Part shown: positions 26,116-33,489 of the stretch, one piece after another
How the letters are laid out: the number at the start of each line of letters is the position of its first letter
Position numbering within the stretch: the first letter of the stretch is position 1
From: an uncultured Bacteroidales bacterium
GTDB taxonomy: Bacteria > Bacteroidota > Bacteroidia > Bacteroidales > UBA932
Assembly: GCA_900319975.1 (NCBI GenBank)
Contig: ONQP01000001.1
Coordinates: forward strand, 50,824 to 114,823
Direction of reading: 5' to 3'
DNA: 64,000 nt
The notes under the pieces: generated by a model
Told to the model about the DNA's origin: nothing
The model's database searches: none
What the model saw: the letters and a program-made list of their open reading frames with translations, nothing else
Program-made: the position numbers and the translations under genes

Positions 26116-27519
26116 TTATCTCAGGGTGGTCCCGGCATGTCCCGCCGAAGCGTTCGTGACGGCCTGCAGGGAGTCCAGCGTCGCCATCGATTCTTCGCGC
26201 AGGCGGACCATGCCCGCGTGCCGGTCGTTCACCGGCATCAGCGCGATCTGACGCGCCGTGCGCAGGGCGTCCTTGTCCCGCCCCTGGCGGATCTGCAGAC
26301 GCATCTGACGCACCAGCGGATACAGGCGTGACGGCACCATATAGTGCGCTTTCTCGTAGAGCGCCTCCGCCTTGTCAACTTCGCCGAGCGCCTCGGCGTT
26401 CCGCCCCAGGATGACCTCGAACATCGGGTCGCAGCTCAGCTTCGCGCCCCGCTCCAGCACCGCCGAGCTTTCGGCAAAACGCCCCTCCTGTTGCAGCGCG
26501 TACCCTTGCCGGTACAGGATTTCGTGCTCGTGCCGGTCGGTCTGCCCCGGCACGCCCCGGAATCCGACCCAGCCGGCCAGCAAGACGGCCGCAAACAGCG
26601 GGAGGAATCCGGATAAATGTAGTTTCCGATGGCCCAGCACCCCGGTCACGACGGCGGCCAGGATGAGTACGCCGCCCAGGATGCGCGAACGGGGCTCGGA
26701 CAGTGGATAGGAAGCGAAGGCGAACAGGGCCCAGGCCGTCAGGCCCGCGGCGAAAGGACTGTTTCTCCGGTATAGCACGACCAGCGCCGCGACGACCAGC
26801 ACGACGGCCAGCAACAGCCCGGGCAGCCCATATTCCACGCCTGCTCCAAGGTATTCGTTGAAAGCGAATTCCGGGCAACCGGCCACGCGGACGACCGTCG
26901 GCGAGACCGTTTCAAGATTATCCCGGAAAAAGGCTTCCTGCGCCTCGCCATAAGCCCAGGCGAACATCCCGGGGCCCGCGCCCGTCAGCGGGCGCTCGGC
27001 GATAGCGCGGCATTCCACTCGCCAGATATGCAGCCGCCCGATGGCGGAATCCGGCTTGAGCAGGAATGCACCCACCAGCAGCACAAGGATCAGCCCGATG
27101 CTGATGGGTATGACTTTCTGATGTCGGCGGACCCAGACCCGCACACGCGGCAGGCGCAGGACTTCTGCGCCCAGGGCCACCCCCAGGGCCAGCCATCCGG
27201 TCCGGCTCATCGATACTGGAAGCACCAGCATCCCCATAACCAAAACCGCACCGGCCAGCAACCTTGTACCCAGTCGGACAGGTTTCGGAAGAATAGGGGT
27301 CTTGAGGAGCCAGGCTCCGGCCACCGCCATCACACAGGCGATGAAGCAACCGAACGGACCCGGGTTGATGAAATGCCCCGTCAGCGCAAACGCAGCGTTC
27401 CGCGAATGCCGCCAGCCCATCAGCTGTGCCAAGCCACAGCCTGCCTCCTCAATGCCCCAGAGAAAGATTCCGGCCGCCAGGCAAGTCAACAGGACAATAT
27501 GCAAACTCTTCCGATTCAT
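26116..27519 (-). CDS. O-antigen-ligase-like polytopic membrane protein with TPR tail
   Basis: About nine to eleven hydrophobic helices fill residues 5-325, including SMSRTGWLALGVALG and a large loop carrying RPLTGAGPGMFAWAYGEAQ, the conserved region of the Wzy_C/O-antigen ligase family. The last 130 residues form TPR-like helices (YRQGYALQQEGRFAESSAVL; NAEALGEVDKAEALYEKAHY). Known relatives ligate or polymerise surface glycans; in this setting it might modify an exported peptide or propeller lipoprotein with sugar, but that is only inferred from context. Follows the thioredoxin-like lipoprotein gene after 24 bases, so it is probably the last gene of the module B transcript. GC-rich, unlike module A. 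Confidence 0.82.
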   Translation of the reverse strand: MNRKSLHIVLLTCLAAGIFLWGIEEAGCGLAQLMGWRHSRNAAFALTGHFINPGPFGCFIACVMAVAGAWLLKTPILPKPVRLGTRLLAGAVLVMGMLVLPVSMSRTGWLALGVALGAEVLRLPRVRVWVRRHQKVIPISIGLILVLLVGAFLLKPDSAIGRLHIWRVECRAIAERPLTGAGPGMFAWAYGEAQEAFFRDNLETVSPTVVRVAGCPEFAFNEYLGAGVEYGLPGLLLAVVLVVAALVVLYRRNSPFAAGLTAWALFAFASYPLSEPRSRILGGVLILAAVVTGVLGHRKLHLSGFLPLFAAVLLAGWVGFRGVPGQTDRHEHEILYRQGYALQQEGRFAESSAVLERGAKLSCDPMFEVILGRNAEALGEVDKAEALYEKAHYMVPSRLYPLVRQMRLQIRQGRDKDALRTARQIALMPVNDRHAGMVRLREESMATLDSLQAVTNASAGHAGTTLR

Positions 27520-27543
27520 AAACGATATCCGACTCTATATTGA

Positions 27544-28083
27544 TTATTTCTTGCGCACGACGTCTTCAAACACCGTCCACAGCTCCTCGGAAGATATCGG
27601 ATCTCCGACAAACTTGGGGTGGCCCTTTGCATCCATGTAGAAACGATGGAAGAAAGGATAGTCTTCCATGGCGGGATTGGCCTTGTAGAAAGACTGGTTC
27701 ATATCGATCAGGACCGGATGGGCCAGGTCGAAAAGCTCCATGGTCTCCACCGTCTTCTTCGCATCCTTCGCCTCAGGCGAGAACACCAGCAGGACATCAA
27801 AAGGCGACTCCGTCTCAGCCAGGCGATACAGCGGATCCAGATAAGCCAGCCGCTTGGCATTGCACATCGAGCATTGGGTCGAGTCGAACCAATAGATCAT
27901 CTTGGGCATGTTCTCCCGGAGATCGGCGGCACCGGACTGGCCGTCAAAGACCTGTACCAGGCCGGAAGGAACGGTAATCGTCTCCCTGGAGAAGTTCTGG
28001 GCCATCCGCTCCATATGCCCCAGTCTCTCATTGCAAGCCACCAGAAGCAGCCCGGCGGCGATCATAAACAATACTTTCTTCAT
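27544..28083 (-). CDS. Thioredoxin-like lipoprotein (module B)
   Basis: A lipoprotein signal (MKKVLFMIAAGLLLVAC) anchors a thioredoxin-like domain with CxxC in FDSTQCSMCNAKRL near residue 73, a strand before it (KMIYWF) and DVLLVFSPEAKDAKK after it. At 179 residues it is close in size to the module A thioredoxin-like protein (192), although the anchor differs: lipid here, a membrane helix there. Likely role: thiol-disulfide chemistry in the periplasm, plausibly on the cysteine-rich peptide encoded just upstream. The start lies 3 bases after the propeller stop. Confidence 0.86.
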   Translation of the reverse strand: MKKVLFMIAAGLLLVACNERLGHMERMAQNFSRETITVPSGLVQVFDGQSGAADLRENMPKMIYWFDSTQCSMCNAKRLAYLDPLYRLAETESPFDVLLVFSPEAKDAKKTVETMELFDLAHPVLIDMNQSFYKANPAMEDYPFFHRFYMDAKGHPKFVGDPISSEELWTVFEDVVRKK

Positions 28084-28086
28084 CTT

Positions 28087-29145
28087 TTATTTCCCCGCCA
28101 TTGCGACCAGGGCCTCCAATTTAACTTTCCAGATAATCATTCCTTCGTCATCGCCGAAGCCAAAGAAATACGCCGAGTCACCTTGCAGGGTGCTGTTCGT
28201 CACCTGCCAGCCTTCCGGCATCCTGAGATTGAAGCAATAGGTCTTTCCTTCCTGCATGTCATGCAGGGCATACATCGCCCTCTTGCGGGAAGACAGATAA
28301 GAGAAGCCCAGATACTTGCCAGCCTCGCTGAGGCAGGTGATGGAATACGAGAAATCCTTGTTCTCAAGCTCCTTGGCAATATCGTTGATCATTTCGAACT
28401 CGTCCTTGTAGTTGTCCAGGTTCGGGGTTCCGTCCGTGAACTCCACCCGATACTTCACATAGCGGTCGTTTTCGGTGACCTGCCAGATCTTGTCCTTCAG
28501 CGGGCCGACGAACAGCGTCCCTTCCTCGTTTTTGGCAAAAGGATATCCGATGCGCATTCCGGACAGGAGCGTCTCTTCGCCGATCAGATGAATCAGCTGG
28601 TAATCGTTGTCAAAAAGACCCAGTTCGACCGTCTCACCCTTCACGCCCCGATAGGTCATCCGGCCAATCCAATGGTCGGCGTCCAGTCGCACCATCGCCT
28701 GGAAAGGATTTTCGCCCTCGGACGCAGGCTTCACGTCCTGGAAGATACCGTCGCGGGAATAGCGCAGGATCTTGTGAGAGTCCAAGTCATACAGACAGAT
28801 GTCTTCTCCGTCGAACCAGTGCTCCCAAAGGCGGATGTACTCCTCCTGCGCGCGGCCGCGGCGGCCGATCACCAACTCTTTCCGACCGTCCTGGAGAGAA
28901 TAACGGTACAGCGTGTCTCCGGCGTTGAAATACGCACTGCCGTCTCCCGGAATTTCCACGTGGACCGGCGCAGCAAGCGGACTGGGATTCAAGGCGATTT
29001 CCTCGAAGATCTCGGAATCGAACGGATTGACCTCGATAGCATTCTTCGTGTCGCAGACGATCGTGTCCACGTTCTCGCTCTGGCGACATCCGTTCAAGGC
29101 GACGAGCGCAAGGCCCGAAACCAACAGAATGATGATTCTTTTCAT
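28087..29145 (-). CDS. Beta-propeller-like lipoprotein (module B)
   Basis: The signal MKRIIILLVSGLALVALNGC gives a lipid-anchored protein of 352 residues. The body consists of strand-rich repeats such as GDTLYRYSLQDGRKELVIG, EDICLYDLDSHKILRYSRDG and NEEGTLFVGPLKDKIWQVTE, fitting a six-bladed propeller of the BF3164/DUF4934 type. It lacks the exact RGPGE block, having RRGRAQEEYIRL at that place. Probably periplasmic or surface-exposed and ligand-binding. It follows the NVEALA peptide gene after 66 bases that hold a hairpin, and precedes the thioredoxin-like gene by 3 bases. Confidence 0.84.
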   Translation of the reverse strand: MKRIIILLVSGLALVALNGCRQSENVDTIVCDTKNAIEVNPFDSEIFEEIALNPSPLAAPVHVEIPGDGSAYFNAGDTLYRYSLQDGRKELVIGRRGRAQEEYIRLWEHWFDGEDICLYDLDSHKILRYSRDGIFQDVKPASEGENPFQAMVRLDADHWIGRMTYRGVKGETVELGLFDNDYQLIHLIGEETLLSGMRIGYPFAKNEEGTLFVGPLKDKIWQVTENDRYVKYRVEFTDGTPNLDNYKDEFEMINDIAKELENKDFSYSITCLSEAGKYLGFSYLSSRKRAMYALHDMQEGKTYCFNLRMPEGWQVTNSTLQGDSAYFFGFGDDEGMIIWKVKLEALVAMAGK

Positions 29146-29161
29146 TTTCTTCTTTTTTAAG

Positions 29162-29190
29162 AGGGTTGCAGACAGGGCGCCTGCAACCCT
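29162..29190 (-). promoter_or_regulatory. Intercistronic hairpin between NVEALA peptide and propeller, module B
   Basis: AGGGTTGCAG (29162-29171) and CTGCAACCCT (29181-29190) form a perfect 10-bp stem with a 9-nt loop. On the minus strand it is followed by CTTAAAAAAGAAGAAAATG, a purine-rich stretch holding the propeller ribosome binding region, and not by a T-run. Position, loop length and stem length match the module A hairpin although the sequences differ, which points to conserved function, for example making the peptide message more abundant than the downstream genes. Confidence 0.75.
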
Positions 29191-29211
29191 GATTTCTTCT
29201 AAATACTTCGA

Positions 29212-29484
29212 TTAGACACAGAAGCAGCCGCGGGCGCCGCAGCAGGCATAACCGGAACCGCAGCTGACGCTGCAAGAAATACCACTGCCGGCAATGTTAC
29301 CTTCAATGCTGCAGCCATTGGCACCGGGGCCACCGGCGAGACAGCGGGGGTCTTCACTTGCACACAGAGCCTCTACATTGTCAGCCCAGGGGTTCTGGTT
29401 CATGCCAGCTTTCTTGATGCCCATGGCAACACCAACACTGAGGACGAGCATCATAGCAGTCGCGATAAGGATTCTTTTTTTCAT
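29212..29484 (-). CDS. NVEALA-family secreted peptide, nine cysteines (module B)
   Basis: The 90-residue precursor has a signal or anchor segment (ILIATAMMLVLSVGVAMGI), a short linker, then the family signature WADNVEALC at about residues 33-41. The remaining part of about 55 residues is rich in Gly and Cys, with nine cysteines counting that of the signature, including SCSVSC, ACC and a GCFCV ending. The NVEALA family is restricted to Bacteroidetes and has no settled function. No radical SAM, lanthipeptide or YcaO enzyme is nearby, so disulfides rather than RiPP chemistry seem likelier. The gene lies between a signal peptidase I gene (57 bases upstream) and a hairpin. The AT-rich leader of about 57 bases has no perfect TAnnTTTG box. 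Confidence 0.88.
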   Translation of the reverse strand: MKKRILIATAMMLVLSVGVAMGIKKAGMNQNPWADNVEALCASEDPRCLAGGPGANGCSIEGNIAGSGISCSVSCGSGYACCGARGCFCV

Positions 29485-29541
29485 GATTTTAATTTTTTGA
29501 ATAGTTAAACGTTAAATGTTATTAAATAAACCGGTTTGTTT

Positions 29542-30384
29542 TCAAATGATTCCCATTACAAATTCCTCCGGGACGAAACCCAGATAGCGGCTGTCCCGCG
29601 AATCCAGCACGTTGTCTCCCACAAAGAAGCACCAGTCCTTCCGGAAGGTATATTCTTCGACCTGACGGCCCTCCAGCCAGGCCTGGCCCCGGGTCCATTC
29701 GGGGCGGAAGCCCGTCTCATAGCAGATCGCCTTGGCGTAATGCCGGACTCCGACGCTGTCCAGGCGGACGGTCATGCCCCGCGCCGGCACCACCAGCGGG
29801 CCGAAGTCCCGGATCGTCCAGTTCCTGTGCTCCCGGGCGAAGTAGCCCGCCTCGTAGCCACACAGATCTGCCGTTTCCGCATCGGACATCGCGCGCAGCT
29901 CCGCTTCCCGTTCCAGGGGAATGCCGGTCGGATCGGCTCCGGAGCTGTAGTAATGGGCGTTCCGCGCACCGACCGTGTCCCCTGCCGCTCCCAGGCAACG
30001 CTTCGCGTAAACGTTGTTGATCTGGAACGTGACCGTGTCGAAGTGCTCCCATCCGTCCGGTCCGTTGAAGACCGCGATGTCTCCGGCGCGCAGCCGGCGG
30101 AGTCCCGGCAGTCGGAAGCAGTGCAACGGTTCTCCCTCTTCGAAGTTGAAGCGCGTGAAGATCCGCGGTCCCATCAGGTATTTCCGAACCCACATGCTCT
30201 GGCCGGACACCAGCGTCGGCGTCATGGACGGCCCCCGGGCGATGACATGGTCGCACACCAGAATCCTGCGCCCGTAGTGCAGCACCACCAGGCCGATGAC
30301 CGCTACGCCAAGCCAGATGACCGCCTTGGCAATCCGATCCGCCGTCCGCGAGGACAATGCCTTTATGATCCGCTCCTTCTTCAT
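29542..30384 (-). CDS. lepB: Signal peptidase I, S26 family
   Basis: A 280-residue protein with one N-terminal helix (AVIWLGVAVIGLVVLHY), the catalytic Ser in ARGPSMTPTLVSG, the catalytic Lys in NNVYAKRCLGAAGD, and the terminal S26 block FFVGDNVLDSRDSRYLGFVPE. All S26 signature elements are present, so it should be active. It is set inside the accessory cluster, directly before the NVEALA peptide gene and one base after the CBM9-like gene, so it is more likely a dedicated enzyme that frees the cluster's exported peptide than the housekeeping signal peptidase. That specialisation is an inference from position. Confidence 0.92.
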   Translation of the reverse strand: MKKERIIKALSSRTADRIAKAVIWLGVAVIGLVVLHYGRRILVCDHVIARGPSMTPTLVSGQSMWVRKYLMGPRIFTRFNFEEGEPLHCFRLPGLRRLRAGDIAVFNGPDGWEHFDTVTFQINNVYAKRCLGAAGDTVGARNAHYYSSGADPTGIPLEREAELRAMSDAETADLCGYEAGYFAREHRNWTIRDFGPLVVPARGMTVRLDSVGVRHYAKAICYETGFRPEWTRGQAWLEGRQVEEYTFRKDWCFFVGDNVLDSRDSRYLGFVPEEFVMGII

Positions 30385-30385
30385 G

Positions 30386-31426
30386 TTATTGCTCCAATGC
30401 GTAAATCTTGATTCCAGTATACTGCTCGGCGGGCGGGACGTCGTCCCAATGACCGGTCGCGTGGCACTCGTCCGTCTCCAGACGCAGCACGTACTTCCCG
30501 GCAGGCAGCCGGAGGGTATTCTCCTGGCGGCGGTTCTTCAGTGCTCCGCCCGCATGGACCGACTTGTCGAAGTCCAGCTGCCACAGCACTTCTCCCGACT
30601 CATTCTCCAAGCTCCCGTTGTCGAACATGAAGGCCGCCTGCCGCTTCACATCATCATTTATAACCACCAATACATATAAATTCTCCTGATCCCATAGCAG
30701 GCGATACTCGCCCGAGAGGTCGGCCTCGTCCCGCACCTTCCCCAAGATCACATGGCCGATCGGGAAGCGGTCCTGCTTCGCCCAGACCGCATCTTCCGCA
30801 CCGTCGATCTGCGGAGCGACTGCCGCGCGGTGTCCCGCCAGCGGGAAATCTCCGAACTGCGACCAGTCCATGAACAGCTGTGCGTCAATGCCGCTCCAGG
30901 CAATCTGCGACTTGCGGCTCTGGCCGTCGTTGTCGATGGCGCTCACGTCCAGGCGGAGCACCGTCCTGTCCGTCGGGACCCCGGCGAAGCCAAGGGTCTT
31001 CCAGGGGAAAGCGAGCTCAAACACATAGCTCGTCTCCGAAGGATCGCTCTGCGCGAAACGGACGCCCGTCGTGTCCGCGTTGTTGCCCGTCACCCGCCTG
31101 GAGTCCCAGACGAAGCGGTACTGCCGGCACACGGTCCCCAGGTCGATGAAGAACTCGATGCAGTCGTTGAGATAGGCCTCCACGAACCCGGGCACCAGCT
31201 CGAAGGATGTCCCCTCGGCCTGGCCGACGATCCGCACCGGCGCCTCCTTGCGGAGCGTGAAGGTGCGCGTCAGGGCCTGGTTGTTGTCCGAGGCGATCAG
31301 CTCGGCAAGGCAGGCGGGGTCCGAGGCCGGCGCGGGAGCCTCGGCCGGCAGGTGCACGCGCACCGGGCGGCAGGCGGCCAGCAGGCCGACAAGGGCCAGA
31401 CCGTATATGAGCTTTCTCAATACCAT
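30386..31426 (-). CDS. Lipoprotein with CBM9-like domains
   Basis: The signal MVLRKLIYGLALVGLLAAC makes this a lipoprotein. Two regions resemble the CBM9/DOMON-like fold: residues about 55-200, with VFELAFPWKTLGFAG and SAIDNDGQSRKSQIAWSG, and residues about 205-346, beginning PQIDGAEDAVWA and continuing EYRLLWDQENLYVLVVINDD. CBM9-like modules bind sugars or heme-like ligands. No catalytic motif is seen. It overlaps the transglutaminase-like gene by 10 bases and is followed one base later by the signal peptidase gene, so all three are co-expressed. Role in the cluster is unknown; surface display or ligand capture are possible. Confidence 0.8.
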   Translation of the reverse strand: MVLRKLIYGLALVGLLAACRPVRVHLPAEAPAPASDPACLAELIASDNNQALTRTFTLRKEAPVRIVGQAEGTSFELVPGFVEAYLNDCIEFFIDLGTVCRQYRFVWDSRRVTGNNADTTGVRFAQSDPSETSYVFELAFPWKTLGFAGVPTDRTVLRLDVSAIDNDGQSRKSQIAWSGIDAQLFMDWSQFGDFPLAGHRAAVAPQIDGAEDAVWAKQDRFPIGHVILGKVRDEADLSGEYRLLWDQENLYVLVVINDDVKRQAAFMFDNGSLENESGEVLWQLDFDKSVHAGGALKNRRQENTLRLPAGKYVLRLETDECHATGHWDDVPPAEQYTGIKIYALEQ

Positions 31427-32817
31427 ACCTGTTTACCGTTTTCGTAAGTGAATATTCTCTCCTGCTCCCCTTTGTCCAGGTTGCGCAGCCACAGCAGCGC
31501 GCCCTTGGGTACCCGTTCGTATACCAATACCGTGTCGGTCGCTTCCTGTTTGCCCAGGGATTCCCATTGACCGCGCCAGCAGAACAACTCGTAATGCTCT
31601 CCCGGGAAGATGGCATTGCTGTCGTCTTCGGGGTATTTCGCCGTCAGGCGGACCGTCTGGCTCCATATGCTCGGCCGGAAGATCTTCACGGTGCCGTCGC
31701 GCTTCACGACCAGCGGCCAGTTGAGCGAGCGTTTGCGGCCGTTCTCAAGGAGCACCGGCAGGAAGGCCACTTCCCGTGCAACCGCTTTGTATTCAACACG
31801 CAGGCCCTTCCACTCGCCTTCGCCCACACAGACCCAGTTGGCATTGTCAAAGACCATCAGCTGCGGCTCACCCGAGCGGTTCCACCGCCCCCATACGGAC
31901 AGGTCGGCCGTCTGCAGATATTCCGTCGTCACGTCGATGCTCCCGGCGTTCAGGTAGTCCTTCCGCAGGACTTTCGGGCGTTTGCGGATCATCCGGCCCA
32001 CGCCGACGAACTCCTGCTTGGCCCTGCCCGGCTCCAGGTCGGTGGAGCTGAACGGGATCAGCCTGCCGTCTACATACATGCCGTTCCATGCATGCTCGCC
32101 GCTTCTGTTGCCCCAGTTCGGCACATAGTCGTAGGTAGCACACACGCCCAGCGCACGCAGCGGATAGAGGATCATCAGCGAGGCGCCTTTGCACGTGCCC
32201 TCCCGCAGTTGCTTCGCTTTCAGGTAGCCGGCGTCGGTCGGATAGTTCCAGTTGAAACGGAACGTAAACCATTTGCGGGCCTCGCGGGCAACCCGGCAAC
32301 AAATCTCGGGGGCTGTCATCCCTGCTTCCGCAAGCGCCTGCTGACGCAATGCCGCAAATTCTTCCCAGACGGCGGCACGCCAGCGCTCCGGCGCTTCGTT
32401 CCCCATTTTATACGGAAGCAGGTACCGACAGAAATCTTCGAAGGATACATCTTTCGCCCAAGGCAGTTCCCAAGCCTTGAACGCGTAGTCGATATTCTCT
32501 GCCAGATAGTCCGCGTCGATCACCTTCATATCGGACACCCGCACGAGCGCGGTCGACTCCTCGAGCTGCGTCACGTCGTAGTGCCACTGCTCGGGAAGGC
32601 CGGCCAGCAGGTATTCCGCGGCCTTGCGCTTCAGGCTGTCGGCCTCAGATGCGTAGCGCGACAGCAGGTTCCCGGAAATCTCCAGGAAACGCCGGGACTG
32701 CACCTGGGCCGGCTGCGCCTGGGAAGAGACACCCGCCCCCTCCTTGCCGCCGCTACAGGCGGTGGCAAGAAGGAACAGGCAGGCGATGGACAGGATCCGG
32801 CGCATAGACTTGGACAT
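31417..32817 (-). CDS. Transglutaminase-like lipoprotein
   Basis: With ATG 32817 the protein has a lipoprotein signal (MRRILSIACLFLLATAC) and 466 residues. A transglutaminase/protease-like core spans about residues 190-290, with the Cys in LREGTCKGASLMIL, the His in RSGEHAWNGMYVDG and the Asp in PFSSTDLEPG, so the catalytic triad is complete. The C-terminal 200 residues look like strand-rich domains (KIFRPSIWSQTVRLTAKYP). Relatives act as cysteine peptidases, amidases or cross-linkers. Here it could process or cross-link an exported peptide or surface protein; this is inferred from its place between a DUF3244 gene and the CBM9-like, signal peptidase and NVEALA genes. Confidence 0.85.
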   Translation of the reverse strand: MSKSMRRILSIACLFLLATACSGGKEGAGVSSQAQPAQVQSRRFLEISGNLLSRYASEADSLKRKAAEYLLAGLPEQWHYDVTQLEESTALVRVSDMKVIDADYLAENIDYAFKAWELPWAKDVSFEDFCRYLLPYKMGNEAPERWRAAVWEEFAALRQQALAEAGMTAPEICCRVAREARKWFTFRFNWNYPTDAGYLKAKQLREGTCKGASLMILYPLRALGVCATYDYVPNWGNRSGEHAWNGMYVDGRLIPFSSTDLEPGRAKQEFVGVGRMIRKRPKVLRKDYLNAGSIDVTTEYLQTADLSVWGRWNRSGEPQLMVFDNANWVCVGEGEWKGLRVEYKAVAREVAFLPVLLENGRKRSLNWPLVVKRDGTVKIFRPSIWSQTVRLTAKYPEDDSNAIFPGEHYELFCWRGQWESLGKQEATDTVLVYERVPKGALLWLRNLDKGEQERIFTYENGKQVWY

Positions 32818-32842
32818 AGAATAGAAAAGAATAGAGAATGGG

Positions 32843-33244
32843 TTATTCGACCACAAATGATCCTGTATAGGTGCGCCCATCGGGCAGGTCCAGTTGGACT
32901 CTATAAAGGCCCGTCTCTCCGAAGAGCGTGACAGGGATGATTCCGAAGGAAGGATCCAGGTCAGAGCGCCAGACGGCTCCGTTCGACGTGTTCTCGATCT
33001 CGACCGAGGCGTTCTCCGTATTGGAGAGGACCGTCACGATGACCGTTTCAAACATCTTTTGATACGACACCTGCACGGACGTGCCCGAATACGCACGGAG
33101 AATGGGGCCGTCCCCCTCCAGTTCTCCGATCAGGATCGCGAGGGGATCTCCTCCCTCCTGTGCGTAAGTGCGCGGGGCGACGAAAGCAGAGAAAAGCGCG
33201 ACGATCGACATCGCAACCAAGAGAATGTGTTCGTACTTTTTCAT
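32843..33244 (-). CDS. DUF3244 small secreted protein
   Basis: From ATG 33244 the product is 133 residues, with a signal peptide (HILLVAMSIVALFSAFVAPRTYAQ) and a mature beta-sandwich-like domain of about 105 residues ending GLYRVQLDLPDGRTYTGSFVVE. This fits DUF3244, a family of small secreted Bacteroidetes proteins with a fold like C-terminal sorting domains. It is the first gene after a perfect -7 box (33269-33276) and is followed after 25 bases by the transglutaminase-like gene, so it heads the operon that includes the NVEALA module. The in-frame ATG at 33286 lies upstream of the promoter box and is rejected. Confidence 0.84.
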   Translation of the reverse strand: MKKYEHILLVAMSIVALFSAFVAPRTYAQEGGDPLAILIGELEGDGPILRAYSGTSVQVSYQKMFETVIVTVLSNTENASVEIENTSNGAVWRSDLDPSFGIIPVTLFGETGLYRVQLDLPDGRTYTGSFVVE

Positions 33245-33268
33245 TTTTTTTCGTGTTTGATTCTGGTC

Positions 33269-33276
33269 CAAAGGTA
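33269..33276 (-). promoter_or_regulatory. Promoter -7 box (TACCTTTG) for the DUF3244-to-module-B operon
   Basis: Exact TAnnTTTG on the minus strand, 24 nt before the ATG at 33244. Candidate operator repeats lie just upstream, at 33317-33411. Confidence 0.7.
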
Positions 33277-33316
33277 TGCAGTCCAAAACGATATTTCCAA
33301 ATTTTCGGCGAAACGA

Positions 33317-33411
33317 GGCGTTACAGACGACCCTCGCAACGCGTTGATTATCAGCGCTTTACGAATCTGTAACACAAAGCGGCGTTACAGGACCTGCCCG
33401 AACGCCGCTTT
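33317..33411. promoter_or_regulatory. Repeated GGCGTTACAG boxes and large inverted repeat, candidate operator
   Basis: GGCGTTACAG occurs at 33317-33326 and again at 33381-33390. Its 7-base core in the opposite direction, CTGTAAC, occurs at 33367-33373 and, beyond this feature, at 33481-33487. In addition AAAGCGGCGTT (33376-33386) and AACGCCGCTTT (33401-33411) form a perfect 11-bp inverted repeat with a 14-nt spacer. The array sits 40-135 bases upstream of the -7 box of the DUF3244 operon and just downstream of the TPR-HTH regulator gene, a natural position for that regulator's binding site. Confidence 0.55.
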
Positions 33412-33449
33412 AACGGAATGCAACTATTTGATTATCAAGATATAATGAA

Positions 33450-33478
33450 CCCCCTCCGCGTATGCTCGCCGAAGGGGG
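33450..33478 (-). terminator. Probable terminator of the TPR-HTH regulator gene
   Basis: On the minus strand AGCCCCCTTCGGCG and CGCGGAGGGGGT can pair (core CCCCCT/AGGGGG, 33450-33455 with 33473-33478), starting 11 bases after the stop at 33490. Only a weak T-rich tail follows (TTCATTATATCTT), so termination strength is uncertain. Confidence 0.5.
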
Positions 33479-33489
33479 CTCTGTAACGA

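Noticed and set aside
29212-29484. NVEALA peptide as a RiPP precursor
   Set aside because: No radical SAM, YcaO, LanM or peptidase-containing transporter gene is nearby; a signal peptidase and CxxC proteins favour an exported disulfide peptide.
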